This document shows, one piece after another, positions 51,640-62,038 of a stretch of 64,000 nt of DNA. Each line of letters opens with the position of its first letter. Positions within the stretch are counted from its first letter, which is position 1. The notes beneath the pieces were generated by a model. That model saw nothing but the letters and a program-made list of their open reading frames with translations. It had not been told where the DNA came from and searched no databases. The DNA comes from Candidula unifasciata. Lineage: Eukaryota > Mollusca > Gastropoda > Stylommatophora > Geomitridae. The stretch covers positions 17,853 to 81,852 of the forward strand of contig CAJHNH020003126.1 in NCBI GenBank assembly GCA_905116865.2, read 5' to 3'. Made by a program: the position numbers and the translations under genes.

Positions 51640-52145
51640 CAGATAATGAGAACAAGTCAGTGAATGGAGATGATTAGAATAAGAGTCAGTGAAGGCAGAT
51701 GAAGAGAACAAAACTCAGTGAAGTTATATGACGAGAACAGGAGTTAGTGAAATGATACGACGATAACAAGAGTTAGTAAAGGGATATGATGAGAATAAGA
51801 GTTAGTGAAGGGAAATGATCAGAACACGAGTAAGTGAAGGGATATGATGAGAACAAGAATTAGTAAAGGGAGATGATAGGAGACATGAGCCATAGAAGGA
51901 AGTTGATCAGAACAAGTCAATAAAAGCAGAAATTGCAAAAAAATAGTCATTGTAGGGAGTAATGAAAACAGAAGTCAGTCAAAGAAGATGATGAGTCAAT
52001 GTAGACGGATTATTTGAACACGATTCAGAGAAAATGTATGATGAGAACAAAAGTCAGTGAAAGAATGTAATAACAACAAGAGTCTGTAAAAGCAGATGAT
52101 GAGAAAAAGGAGTCCGTAAAAGGAGATGATGAGAAAAAGAGTAAG
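51640..52145. repeat. 29-bp minisatellite, ~17 units (array 2, inverted)
   Basis: Units of 'agttagtgaagggatatgat' plus 'gagaataag' at 29-bp spacing for the first seven, then decayed units with small indels. Reverse complement of the 21650-21985 unit. It abuts hairpin repeat copy 8. Confidence 0.9.
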
Positions 52146-52149
52146 TAAA

Positions 52150-53140
52150 ACAAGAAGGACAAATGTGAAAAGTGAATATTATTATAGCAATGTTTGTGGA
52201 AAATAATGTACGAAACTTAACATTACCTTTGCCTGAACATGCTATAATTGGTATTTGCATAAATGTGTTTCCACTAATCAGGGGATACAACAATCAATAG
52301 GCCTTTTTCGAAGGGAAACGATACCATACATGTTGTAGACAGATAACTATACAGATCATTTAATGTTGCATAATATTGTAATATTCAGTGCTAACTTCCT
52401 CACAGGACTGACACTTCCAGTACTAATAGGCAACACATTTCTTTGAACTGAGTTAAACTCCTTTATTTATCAGTATGTCTTTGTTTCTTGAAAGATAACA
52501 TTTAAATAGCTAACTTTTAGCAACTGCTTGGTGAGCACCCTGAATTGTTGCACATTGCAAGTGCGGTGTTCTTTCCTCAATGTTGATTACTATTTTTGGC
52601 CAGGTACACCTAGATGTACCTCATAATTGTAATATGTATAATAGACGACGCCTGCAGCCTTAATGTTGCGAACGCAATTCGTAATGCCGGGGTGCCATCC
52701 TCGATTCCAGCAGCGGACGACTTGTTTTGCATTGGTTTCGACAGAAGTGCCTAGAGATAACCGTTGAGTGGCAGTGGCAAACTACTGAACTGAACATTTG
52801 GCTAGAAAAACCACAGAAAATTATGGCGTTGGTTCGGCAACCCTCTGTCAAGCATATGCAACAAACTATAAATTATTACTGACATGCTATCACAAGTTGA
52901 CTGTTCATTGTGATAGCTTCTCGTGACACGGTTTGCATAGAAAAAGACGATAATAAAACAAGCCCGTTCTCTGATATTCAGTTTAAAACCAACTCCTTAC
53001 CCACACAGGACTACAGGCTATATCAGGCTAGTGTGGCCTTTACAATTATCACAGTAATGACGTCTTCGAAGGTTGAACGTGTTATATGTTAGACTGCATT
53101 TTGGTCTGCCATTTGAATTGATTTTTTTATTTTTTATTTC
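52150..53140 (+). repeat. Hairpin repeat copy 8 (long)
   Basis: 'acaagaaggacaaatgtg', 'ggtatttgcataaatgtgtt', 'ccactaatcaggggatacaa', perfect stem-loop 52603-52620 (GGTACA, CCTAGA, TGTACC), 'cataattgtaatatgt', 'actactgaactgaacatttg', 'ttacccacacaggactacag', 'atcaggctagtgtggcc', then 'tttttattttttatttcag'. The best reference copy. Confidence 0.88.
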
Positions 53141-53142
53141 AG

Positions 53143-53232
53143 AGTGTGGACCTTCAGATGTCTGCTCGATTCGGAGAAAGAGAACGAATGCATGCACAAT
53201 ATTCACATGACATCCCTTTGCTGACTTCATAA
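53143..53232 (+). other. Exon-like open frame after acceptor-like site (copy P2)
   Basis: After TTTTTTATTTCAG the frame reads VDLQMSARFGERERMHAQY then SHDIPLLTS and TAA. Same phase and position as 45834-45989. Short, no start codon or donor seen. Confidence 0.35.
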
Positions 53233-53390
53233 TACAATTTTGGATATTCTTCCATAATCACTAAAGTTTACTGCGCAGTTAGGCGCTTTATTTCCCCAAG
53301 GTATTCAGTATAAGGTCAGTTGTACTATCATATTTCATTTTCCATTGATATGAAAATCTATTTGAGTGGGTGATATGTCAGTGTGTGTTT

Positions 53391-53394
53391 ATAC

Positions 53395-53471
<77 letters not shown>

Positions 53472-53503
53472 GTGCCTACATGTCAGTCCTTCGGGCAACT
53501 CAA

Positions 53504-53572
<69 letters not shown>

Positions 53573-53600
53573 CGTGTGTGTGTGCGTGTCACTATTTTAG
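53391..53600. repeat. (TA)n tracts with shared insert, then (TG)n
   Basis: (TA)n 53400-53468, a 38-bp insert 'tgtgtgcctacatgtcagtc' to 'gggcaactcaaag', (TA)n 53506-53551, (TG)n 53552-53588. Confidence 0.9.
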
Positions 53601-53984
53601 GAATATCTAGTTATTGGCCACTTTCACTTTTCTAGATTTACAGTCAGAGCCCAATGTATAATTTTTCAGGTAGCAGAAAATCTCCAAACGGGGGGCACAT
53701 CCTACTTATACAAGCTGTCATAATTCTCACGTAATCATGTATTTCTCATCGCGTAGATTACCTTGTTTCGTTCTAGCAAACAGTAGTCTTTATGCCAGCT
53801 TGGCCACCGCAAACCTCAATGTAGTTTTTGCTGGTTAGGTTCGTGTGGCCTAAAAATGAATCGAACAAGGAAACTATATCTGTTTTTTGATGACACCTTG
53901 GCCACACTATAGAGCAGACATCTTTACTGAAGAGCTAGTTATAGCTAAATAGAAATGTCAGCTATAATAGAGAAAGGGAGCAGT

Positions 53985-54232
53985 TGTGCTGCAGGTGCTT
54001 GAGGCTCGCCTGTGAAACTATAGGTCCTGGGTTTAGGTCCTCATGGAACCGGATTGTTTTCGAAAATGACCTTAGCTCCCAGGTCGAATCAGCCTTAAAT
54101 GAATTCCAGGTAAAGTAAAGACAGCCCTCATCACGTTGACAGCCTCAACCATCGGGTGCGGATTGGTCTAAAAAATATGGGTCTAGTCCTTCACGATGAT
54201 TATGCCTAAAGGCGGGAAAAAGGTTTCTATAA
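53985..54232 (+). mobile_element. SINE A copy
   Basis: 'tcctgggtttaggtcctcat' (B-box region), 'aaccggattgttttcgaaaa', 'tgaccttagctcccaggtcg', 'ggtgcggattggtct', 'tatgcctaaaggcggg'. The A-box end is diverged. Confidence 0.8.
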
Positions 54233-54239
54233 TTATGTC

Positions 54240-54500
54240 ACGTGTCTAGATTTAGGGCAACCCTAATATTTAAAAATAATAAGAACTCCACATGGGAGCG
54301 CTTACAACAGGGGTCCACTGATATCAGTAGAAAGATCTTGTCGACGAGTGTTTCGGCCCGTTACCGTTCCTGTACAAACTCGGAATATAGGCTGACCTGG
54401 GTCACAACTCTCATACCTCGACCTTCTCCATTATCGGATGCTCTCGGACAGGGACAAGACGATATAGTGACTTGTAGCAGGTGTGAGAATTATTGATGTT
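54240..54500 (+). repeat. Interspersed repeat family D
   Basis: Matches 6075-6365: 'aataataagaactcca', 'gtcgacgagtgtttcggccc', 'tacaaactcggaatat', 'ggctgacctgggtca'. It follows a SINE A directly. Confidence 0.65.
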
Positions 54501-54577
54501 GGCGCTGCGGTAGCAAATTAGATTAGTCGACTTCCTTGCGACCATGACAATCTTTCGGTTGGTTCATCAGACAGGTG

Positions 54578-54943
54578 TTAGACTTGACATTTAGACTCTG
54601 GCAGTCGACAGAGGGACATTGCAAGCACGCAAGACTCATGTTCTGGAAAAAAGCCTAAAATACCAATGTAAGGAGCAATCTGGCAGCGAGGATCAGGTAA
54701 CAAAATATCCGTGTTGAAGCTGACTCTAAACTGACATTTCTTGGTGAAAGACAAGAGTCTAGTCACTAATCTACCATGACTCCTAATACGTCTGTCGTCG
54801 TTTGAACAATGTACTATTTGTGCAAGCATAGTGAATGCAATCTTCATGAGAACTAATAATAATGCCGTCAAAATACTTAAAATCATTCGTTGTTGTCCGC
54901 TGTGCTTACAACAGTGTACCTTATACATGCTTTGTTTTTTCAT
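54578..54943 (-). CDS. Unassigned 121-codon ORF, possible small secreted protein
   Basis: The longest non-repetitive frame outside transposons on this side. Contains a hydrophobic run at residues about 20-45 (ILSILTALLLVLMKIAFTML), consistent with a signal or membrane anchor if Met20 is used, followed by a basic stretch (NDDRRIRSHGRL) and five of the eight Cys after residue 65. The segment AFTMLAQIVH has same-frame, decayed relatives on the minus strand at 44930-45004 (SLTVLHQIVH) and at 30610-30700 (LFTMLA, stop, IVH). No splice sites, promoter or family are recognised. It lies in the proximal part of a hairpin-repeat copy, so it may be element sequence. Confidence 0.25.
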   Translation of the reverse strand: MKKQSMYKVHCCKHSGQQRMILSILTALLLVLMKIAFTMLAQIVHCSNDDRRIRSHGRLVTRLLSFTKKCQFRVSFNTDILLPDPRCQIAPYIGILGFFPEHESCVLAMSLCRLPESKCQV

Positions 54944-55415
54944 GACAGCTACAAAATCATATACGACAAACTATGTTGGCCCATAAAATGGTTGTGCGTA
55001 TAGAGATTAGCAAAAGTGTAACAACACATTTATCTGAACGGATTAAACTTGTCATTTGCATACAATTATTTCCAATGCTTAAGGGACATAAACTGTCATA
55101 GAGGGAGACAATATCACATGTTTAGGGAGAAAAGCCAACTGTGTGGCAAAAATAATGTAATAAGTTAGTTTACCATCGATTTCTACTTATTTATCAGGAT
55201 TCACAACTGTCGTACTAACATGCAACAATATAAAATTTCAGAATTGGGCATTATTATTATTTGGTCAAATCAACAGTTTCTTGAGGGTTAACATCTAATA
55301 ACAAAACAGTGACAAATGGTTTGGAAAACAGCACGACTGTTAAAAACAGAATGATGTTCTCAAAAATGTAATGTTTCTCGTAAAATTTTTTGCAGGTACA
55401 CTTAGACATTTTGAA
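54770..55415 (+). repeat. Hairpin repeat copy 9
   Basis: 'gcaagcatagtgaatgcaat' proximal block, 'aatgcttaagggacataaac', 'gtttcttgagggttaacat' and 'ttttttgcaggtacacttag' (55390), where the second stem half is lost. Collinear with copies 4-7. Confidence 0.65.
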
Positions 55416-55429
55416 AATTTATGATTTAT

Positions 55430-56025
55430 GATTGGTGATTAATATGTTTAAAAATGCATGTATATGATGTTGTACAAAATTAACACATTCGTCCTCTCCC
55501 TTTCACTTCCTTAACACACACAATATAACTGTGTATAAAGGTATATAATAGGAATTATAGCAAGCTCCCCTCCCCCCTCCTTTCTATTTGATATAAAGTT
55601 CCTCCCAATATAACCCAAAAACCCATCTTTAGACAATTAGAAATGTGATAAATAAAATGTTTGTTTGATTAATAGGTTTGAAATGCATGTAAATGACTTT
55701 GTATAAAATGAAACACAGACAAAAGGCAACACGTGTAAATACACTAACAGAATTAAACAATAAAAGATTTTCAAAAAGGAAAAAAAAAAAAGGTACACAA
55801 ACATGTTAACATAACCCAATAGCTCATCTTTAGACATTTAGAAATGTTTTAATAAAATGTTTGGTTAATGTATATGTTTAAAATGCATGTATATGACTTT
55901 GTACAACATTGAACACGAAACACAGACAAAAGGCAACACGTGTAAATACACAAACACAATTAACTAATAAAAGCTATCCAAAAACGAAAAAAAAAAAAAA
56001 GGTACACAAACATGTACCTTTATAA
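55430..56025. repeat. ~205-bp tandem units with hairpin ends
   Basis: Two clear units (about 55625-55810 and 55835-56020) share 'tttagacattagaaatgt'-like, 'gcatgtatatgactttgtac', 'acacagacaaaaggcaacac', 'gtgtaaatacac', an A run, then GGTACACAAACATGT. The second ends in a perfect stem-loop (56001-56018: GGTACA, CAAACA, TGTACC); the first has lost the last pairs (55792-55809). A third partial unit starts near 55440. Confidence 0.8.
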
Positions 56026-56039
56026 TTAGCACGATAGAT

Positions 56040-56380
56040 TGAGCAGAGGAGAACAAAAGTATAGAGAAGGTTAAACTAAACTAATCTATACAGTGTGAAA
56101 ACACATATTAGATCCTCATCATAATCATTTTTCACATCTACATTATTACAGTTTATCGTCTTCATCAAAACAAAACAATGTTGTAGTAAACAGGCGATAT
56201 AAACGACATTATCGCAGACATGACGCTATCACAAAGCATATACAATTCACCACTTGATCACGTAAAAATACCGTCATCACCACAAACCATTAGTAGCATT
56301 ATTATTAACCGTACACACCACCATTATCCTCATTGTCACCGTAATTTCACCAAGAGCATATGTTGTAATATTTGTAATTA
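56040..56380. other. No gene seen
   Basis: AT-rich, with 'atcatcac' and 'catcctcattgtcaccg' phrases resembling 48780-48855. Ends in GTTAG repeats (56379-56393), the probable 3' tail of the adjacent reversed LINE. Confidence 0.5.
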
Positions 56381-56387
56381 GTTAGTT

Positions 56388-56600
56388 AGTTAGTCAAGAA
56401 TTGACATCACGGCACTCGGGGCATTCCTGTCCGTGCTCTGTCCTTATCTTCAGCAACCAGCGCAGAGTTCCAATACTGATGGTACCGGTCACAATCTGGT
56501 TATAGGTCTGTCTCACCTTTCCTCTGCGTGTAGCGAGTCTTATAATATTAGTAGTGTACAAGTTATAGCAGAACGTTGACAGTTGATTTGAAATATGTCG
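56388..56600 (-). pseudogene. LINE 3' end (family N), reverse
   Basis: Minus strand: RGKVRQTYNQIVTGTISIGT, LRWLLKIRTEHGQECPEC, RDVNS, stop. Matches the last 60 residues of 30935-31640 with the CxxC pair. The (GTTAG)n just outside its 3' end would be the LINE tail. Severely 5'-truncated. Confidence 0.75.
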
Positions 56601-56934
56601 TAGCTGTACACGCATTCACGCAGTTGGGGTCGAGGGTCATGGAAACTCAGAGCTGTAGTGACTAAGACTCCTGGGCAATGAAGCACAGCTGTTCCCCACA
56701 GCTGTTTCGTAGATTATCTTTTCTTTCAAACAACCAGCAGTCTGTAAGTCCATCTTTGATACTGCAAACCTTTACGTTAAAAATATTTTTTTCCTTGGGT
56801 AGGTTCATGTATTCCAAACATCACGTGAACAAGGAGACTGTATCCGTGTTTAGATGAAACAATGTACGAGACAGTAGACATCTCCACTGAATAGCTTGTT
56901 CTATCTAAAGATGTCAGCAATAACTGTTGAGGGG

Positions 56935-57180
56935 ATCCGCCGTGATATCGCCGCTTGACGCTGTGGATTCCAATGCTTTGGGTTAAGGTCGTGACGGCGC
57001 CTGACAATTGACAACAATGGCCTGAGCTCCCAGGTCGATCCAGCCTTGAATGTGGACCAGGTAAAATCCTGTCGGCATCATTTTGACAACCTGACCCACC
57101 GAGTGCCGATGGATGTATCAAATACAGGCCTAGTCCTATATTCCCACTACGCATGAAAACGTGGAAAAGGGGTCTTTACT
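56935..57180 (+). mobile_element. SINE A copy
   Basis: 'ggatccgccgtgatatcgcc' head, 'ctttgggttaaggtcgtgac', 'ggcctgagctcccaggtcga', 'aatcctgtcggcatcatttt', 'acctgacccaccgagtgccg', 'ggcctagtcctatattccca', 'ggtctttactt'. Complete but diverged. Confidence 0.85.
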
Positions 57181-57279
57181 TATAACATTTCAAAGTATGA
57201 ATACAATACTATCTTTTTTCCCAGTTAACCGTGTCAGCGGAAGTTATCACATTTGGTGATGATAGCATATCTATAATAC

Positions 57280-57700
57280 ATTTTACAGTTATGAGGTAAA
57301 CATACGCATCCCTGCCAAAAATATTTTTTTATTCTTTCACAGAACCTAATGTGAACTATTCGTGGAAAAGTCCACGGCACTTTGCGAACAGTTGCTTATA
57401 TTTTGCTTTTTAATGTTATCCTTTGGAAACGTTGACCTACTGGTCAATAGAGGAGTTTCAGTTAGTTCTTAAGCCACGTCACACATTAGTACATGATGTA
57501 AGGATAATGCGAAATAGTGAAAACTGAATATTAACACCCAAAAAAGTTACAAAATTAATTTACATACATATGTGTCCATCTCTAACATATAATGGCATAC
57601 TTTCCCTTGAAACAAAAGCCATCAATTGATTGTATACCATGATTACTTGAAACCGTCTGATGCAAATACCAAATATAGTCTGTTTATATTCATGTAACTG
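57280..57700 (-). repeat. Hairpin repeat copy 10, reverse
   Basis: Reverse complement: 'ggtatttgcatcagacggtt', 'caagtaatcatggtataca', 'ttccaaaggataacatt', 'tttttggcaggga', 'tacctcataactgtaaa'. The stem is partly mutated. Confidence 0.75.
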
Positions 57701-57794
57701 TAAGCTTATTACAACATTCGCTCAACTATTGCAATAATCAAAGTCAATTTTCACAGATGTCGTCACTGTTTCAATAACAGGTGAGGTGATTCGA

Positions 57795-58175
57795 GCTGAG
57801 TCAGGAATTGACATTACACCACTTGTGACATTCCATGCGTGTTCCGTCCTCATCTTTAGCAGCCAGCGCAGAGTTATAGAAATGATGGTACCGGTCACAA
57901 TCTGATTATATGTCTTTCTCGCCTTTTCTCTGAGTGTAGTGAGCTGGCCCGACCCTCTGGTTACACCCATGAGTCTTATTCTCTCCAGGTCATAATAATC
58001 TTGTTTCTCTACTGATTCCGTTGCTTTTCCCCAAAAGACATTGACCAACCCAAAGGGCATTGACCACATCTGCCTTGCCATGTATCAGTTCACAACCCAA
58101 TGGGGCAGATTCAGCCAATCTGCCTGTCTGTTCATTACCCAGCACGCCGGCATGGCCTAGAAGAAAATATCAAAC
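57795..58175 (-). pseudogene. LINE 3' end with RNase H tail (family N), reverse
   Basis: Minus strand: GVLGNEQADRLAESAPLGCE, ELIHGKADVVNAL (one frame), then after a shift DLERIRLMGVTRGSG, RKTYNQIVTGTIISITLRWL, LKMRTEHAW. Preserves the final RNase H Asp (N-E-Q-A-D). Frameshifted and 5' truncated; the final CxxC is disrupted. Confidence 0.8.
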
Positions 58176-58404
58176 GTATGCTCACTACCCACGACCTTCC
58201 CAGTGAAGCTTGCCACTCTGGTCGAAGCATCCCTGTGTTTTCATGACAATACAGTTCTATATTTGACTTTTCTAGGTACAGTGGATTGCAGCGTCATGTT
58301 TCTGTGAAGTTTTTAGGCTGTATTATTTTCTGTTTTTACAGAGATATTATTATTGGCTGTTATTGCACAACAGAACCATTTTCTTGAAAGCTCATAGACA
58401 CATC

Positions 58405-58565
58405 AGGGGCATCGTAAAGTAGTGGCTAGACGCTTTTCTTTTGGCCCACAAGTCTTGGTTCGAATCCTTATCGAGTCGCATTTTAATTATAACCGACTTT
58501 GGCCCCGAGGTTGACGCAACCTAAATTGGGCTCTCTGTAATTGCTTCAGGACGTAAAGTCGTACA
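58405..58565 (+). mobile_element. SINE A copy, 3' truncated
   Basis: 'catcgtaaagtagtggctag', 'acgctt', 'tcttggttcgaatccttatc' (near-perfect B box), 'gactttggccccgaggttga', 'cgcaacctaaattgggct'. Confidence 0.7.
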
Positions 58566-58569
58566 TCTA

Positions 58570-59878
58570 CATACATTTAGTAACAATGTAGAAGTGCTGA
58601 TCCAGATGTGGTGAGGAAGCATGTATATAACCCATCCAAGACCAAATCTGTGCCTGGAGTTTTTCAGGAGAACATGAAAAAACACTTGGGGGTAATCCTG
58701 TGAAAATGAATAGCTCATTTAAGAGTGATTCTCAAACAGTTGTTTACAAAGTAACATGATCTACTTGACCAAATAGCGAGAAGACCTTCATGGTACAAGA
58801 TGTGATTTCTAATACCATCTGACGACTTTATTATATGATCAGGTTGACTTTCTGGCGCTGGGTGAAGCCAGGTGGAGAATAAATTCATAGGGATGTCAGT
58901 GCTTAAAAAAAAAAAAACATTGAATAAGTAACAGCTTTATTCGTTCATAACAGCATCTCCGAATTGACCATTATATAATTATCTTCCATTCGCAAAGAAA
59001 AAAATAATTAAAACAATTCATAAATATGACATATTGAAATCAATGTGCCATATTCCAGCACATACCAACATATATATCAACATATGAGCATCTGTGTGCC
59101 TTCTAGCAAATGGCGCTCGGACAATTTTACTGAATAAACTATAACAGCGTGTTTGTTTGTTATACCACTAAACATGTATCGTTGTTTCCCCTGGTATGGG
59201 TTGTGATGTGATGATCCTATGTGTGTGCCATGAGAATATGATACTCTTTGCAGTTAACCTCTAACCGATGTGGTGCAGTTGCTAGAAGACTTGCCTGTTA
59301 AATAGAACCAATACCTCTCAGTAAAGCGTATAATCTTTTCAGCCTTTTGTCTAAGAGTAGCTCTGTTGCACTGGTAAATGTTTTTTCAAGATATTATATT
59401 CTTTATAGTTATACATACTGATGTCACGCCTGTGTCTTGTATAGACGGACATTCGTCTGCCTTGTGTCATGCTTGAATCAGTAAGTTTAGTGGCTGTTGC
59501 CAAGACTACTGCTTACATCATCGTCGATGCTGCTTCTAGAGTAGGAATGAAGACTGGACTTTATCATGGAGTCAGTACTAATTACAACATAGTGAGTGAT
59601 TAGAACGCTTAGTAGAGAGTATGGGGATTTTTTGTTCTTGATTCATGTTGATCTTGGTTGTTTACAATCTCTGTTATTATGTCTGTTGTTTTTTTATTTA
59701 GAACACTGTTGATACAAACTTTGATTTATTTGAACTCCTCTTTTCCATTCCCTATACTGAGCTTTTTATAGTTCGCTCAACATCTCATAAACACATTTGC
59801 AGGCCATTTTGTTGAAATCTGCTTGTTAAATGGCAACGATTTTTTTGCATGCAGCCTTAGAATATCCATGGCGTTAAG

Positions 59879-59977
<99 letters not shown>

Positions 59978-60180
59978 CTAAAGAATCGAATATGTAGTTT
60001 GTTTCTACTTTACTATGTATATGAAAAAGTCTTGGTAGACATTTGAAACCTTTACTTTCCTTACTTTCAGGAAGTAATGCACACTATGACTGGTTTAACA
60101 GGGGGTCAAAGAAAAACTGGGACGTCCGTGGCTTAGGCGTTGCTGGGTGCGTGGATTTTATTGTGGTATTATGGGACGTA
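58570..60180. other. No gene seen; (TA)n microsatellite
   Basis: (TA)n at 59882-59967, A run at 58905-58918. 'tggtgcagttgctagaagac' (about 59271) is another tRNA-head-like scrap related to 3858. No frame was recognised. Confidence 0.5.
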
Positions 60181-60182
60181 GG

Positions 60183-60430
60183 GATTCACCGTGGCCGAGC
60201 GGCTAGACGCTCGCCGCGGATCGGAAGGTCTTGGGTTCGCTCCTTGGTGGAGCCGGACGTTTTTCTGGGTCGACCCAGTCTTGAGTGGGTACCGGGTACA
60301 GTCTCGGAAAAGTCTAGGCGGCCGGCGTGATGCTGACCACATCACCCATCTTGTGCCGATTGGTCTATAAAAATATAGGTCTAGCCTAATATGCCCTATA
60401 CTCCTAAAGGCGTGGGAAGGGTCCTTTACT
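60183..60430 (+). mobile_element. SINE A, reference copy
   Basis: Head 'caccgtggccgagcggctag' (A box, Leu/Ser-tRNA-like) and 'ggtcttgggttcgctcc' (B box), then 'ggagccggacgtttttctgg', 'gtcgacccagtcttgagtgg', 'cggccggcgtgatgctgacc', 'acatcacccatcttgtgccg', 'ggtctagcctaatatgccct', 'cctaaaggcgtgggaagg', 'tcctttactttac'. The best conserved of about 12 copies. Confidence 0.9.
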
Positions 60431-60436
60431 TTACTA

Positions 60437-60640
60437 TTATGGGGCGTCGCAGGTCGACCCAGCCTAAAACGGGTACCAGGATAGCTGTCTCAGGGAAGTA
60501 AAGACGGCGGGCGTAATGCTGACCACATTACCCATCCAGGGCTGATTGGTCTGTAAACATATTGGACGCTCTGCCCATGTACCCGATGCGCCTTAGGCAT
60601 AATAGGGGATCTTTACTTTTACATTTTACAAAGACAACTA
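60437..60640 (+). mobile_element. SINE A body without head, tandem to the previous copy
   Basis: 'cgcaggtcgacccagcctaa', 'aacgggtaccagg', 'ggcgggcgtaatgctgacca', 'cattacccatccagggctga', 'gcgccttaggcataat', 'ggatctttactttt'. The tRNA head is absent, so it joined the first copy after truncation or by unequal exchange. Confidence 0.85.
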
Positions 60641-60768
60641 CGTAATTTTATTATTTTTTCGTGCAAAGTCGCGCTCTTAGTGATCTCGCCAAAAAAAAAA
60701 AAAAAAAAAAAGTTTTCGGTCAAGGTTATTTAGTCAAAGGCACATCCACAAATTAGTGTTGCGTTATT

Positions 60769-61310
60769 GTGGCACATAGCTTGCCTATAAAAGCTGATAT
60801 AGTCATCAATATCAAAATAAATTCGAGATGCAAATTTATAACTGTGCAGAAGATAACAGTTTTACTGTACTTGGATGAATCCAGGGTTAATGCTCACCAT
60901 ACCTATGCTAAAGAATGGCAGTCAGTAAACGATAAACAGAAAAGAAACATTCCGAGTAGCAAAGGCAAGCGCATTATACTGACGGATGCAGGAGGCAGTG
61001 AAAAAGGCCTTATTCATGAGTCTGGACTTATTTTAGAATCAAAAAGTACGGATAGTAGGTACTACCATGCTGAAAACAATGGACGCATTTCCAAGCACTG
61101 GGTCGAGAATGATTGTCTTCCAATTCTGAAGAGACCATCGTGCCTAGTTGAACCTCTTTGTCGTGGAGTATGCACTGGCAAAATGCATCCTCCCCAAGGC
61201 ATGAATTGATAGACTGGAAAAAGTACCAAATGAAACATGCAGATCGTACTTGGCAGCTCCTAAGACACACCCAGTAGAACACAAAAATACTTACTAGATC
61301 TTCCAGATAT
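60769..61310 (+). pseudogene. IS630/Tc1-like DDE transposase relic
   Basis: The 146-codon frame has YLDES (first catalytic Asp at residue 36) in VLLYLDESRVNAHHTYAKEW, GKRIILTDAGG (66-76), YYHAENN (98-104) and CLPILKRPSCLVEPLC, the position where V-(I/L)-x-D-N-A-x-Y-H is expected. The second catalytic Asp is lost. After the stop at 61207-61209 a shifted frame carries RLEKVPNETC, which fits the usual sequence after that motif. This is the L-D-E-x-x-x-N, G-K-R-x-I-x-x-x-A-G-G type of transposase seen in IS630-like animal elements. Dead; no terminal repeats located. Confidence 0.65.
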
Positions 61311-61373
61311 AAACAGTAGGCTTTACATGAGTGCCAACCTCATAAATACTGAGGAGCCTAATAACGCACTGCA

Positions 61374-62038
61374 TCATCATCATCATCATGTAGCAGGTCA
61401 TTTGCAGAACGTCGTTCTTATCACTCCCTGCCTGAAAGAAACTCGGTCTCTCGCCAGTTCTCCTGCCTCGTGCACTTTCACACTCAAGTAGTCACTTATA
61501 TCCTGTACCCATCTTCGTATATGTCGGCCCCTGCCCCTCCTTCCTGGTACCATGCCTTCTGTTATAATTTTTTTTCCAGTCCGTCGTGGCACTTGATATG
61601 ACCAAATTATTTCAGCTTTCGAGAAAGGATGATGTTTATTAGCAAATCTACCTTGATGTTCAGATCTTTTAGGATGTCAATATTTCTCATCTTTTATGTC
61701 CAAGATATTGTGAGAATCGTTCTATAACATTTCAGCTCAAAAGCCAATATTCTCTATCTTAAGGACTGAGAGATAGTCCACGACTCACATCCGTATGTAG
61801 CCACAGGGAAGATGCATGCTCTCAAAATTCTAATTTTGATCTCCTTGCTTAACCATAAACTTTTAAGGCTGTTTAATCTCTGCATTGTTATGGCCATCCT
61901 CCTTTTAATTTCTATTGAACAGTCTCCATTTTTGTTTATTATAGAGCCTAGATATTCAAAGTTTGTGACATTTTCAATTTCTTCATCATTTATTGTTATT
62001 TTTTGGTGACAGCCGATTTTATCTGTGGAGTCGTACAC
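61374..62038 (-). pseudogene. RTE/CR1-type LINE RT C-terminus, reverse
   Basis: Minus strand from the junction at 62038: ITINDEEIENVTNFEYLGSI, INKNGDCSIEIKRRMAITMQ, SLWLSKEIKIRILRACIFPV, ATYGCESWTI; then after decay GMVPGRRGRGRHIRRWVQDI, VKVHEAGELARDRVSFRQGV. These are the Y-L-G-S-x-(I/V), Y-G-C-E-(S/T)-W and G-R-R-x-R-G-R blocks of such ORF2 proteins. It ends in a (GAT)n tail (61374-61389 on the plus strand as CATCAT), a typical LINE 3' tail. Confidence 0.8.

Noticed and set aside
60183..60260. tRNA gene candidate from A and B boxes
   Set aside because: No cloverleaf with acceptor pairing; it is the head of a SINE with many copies.
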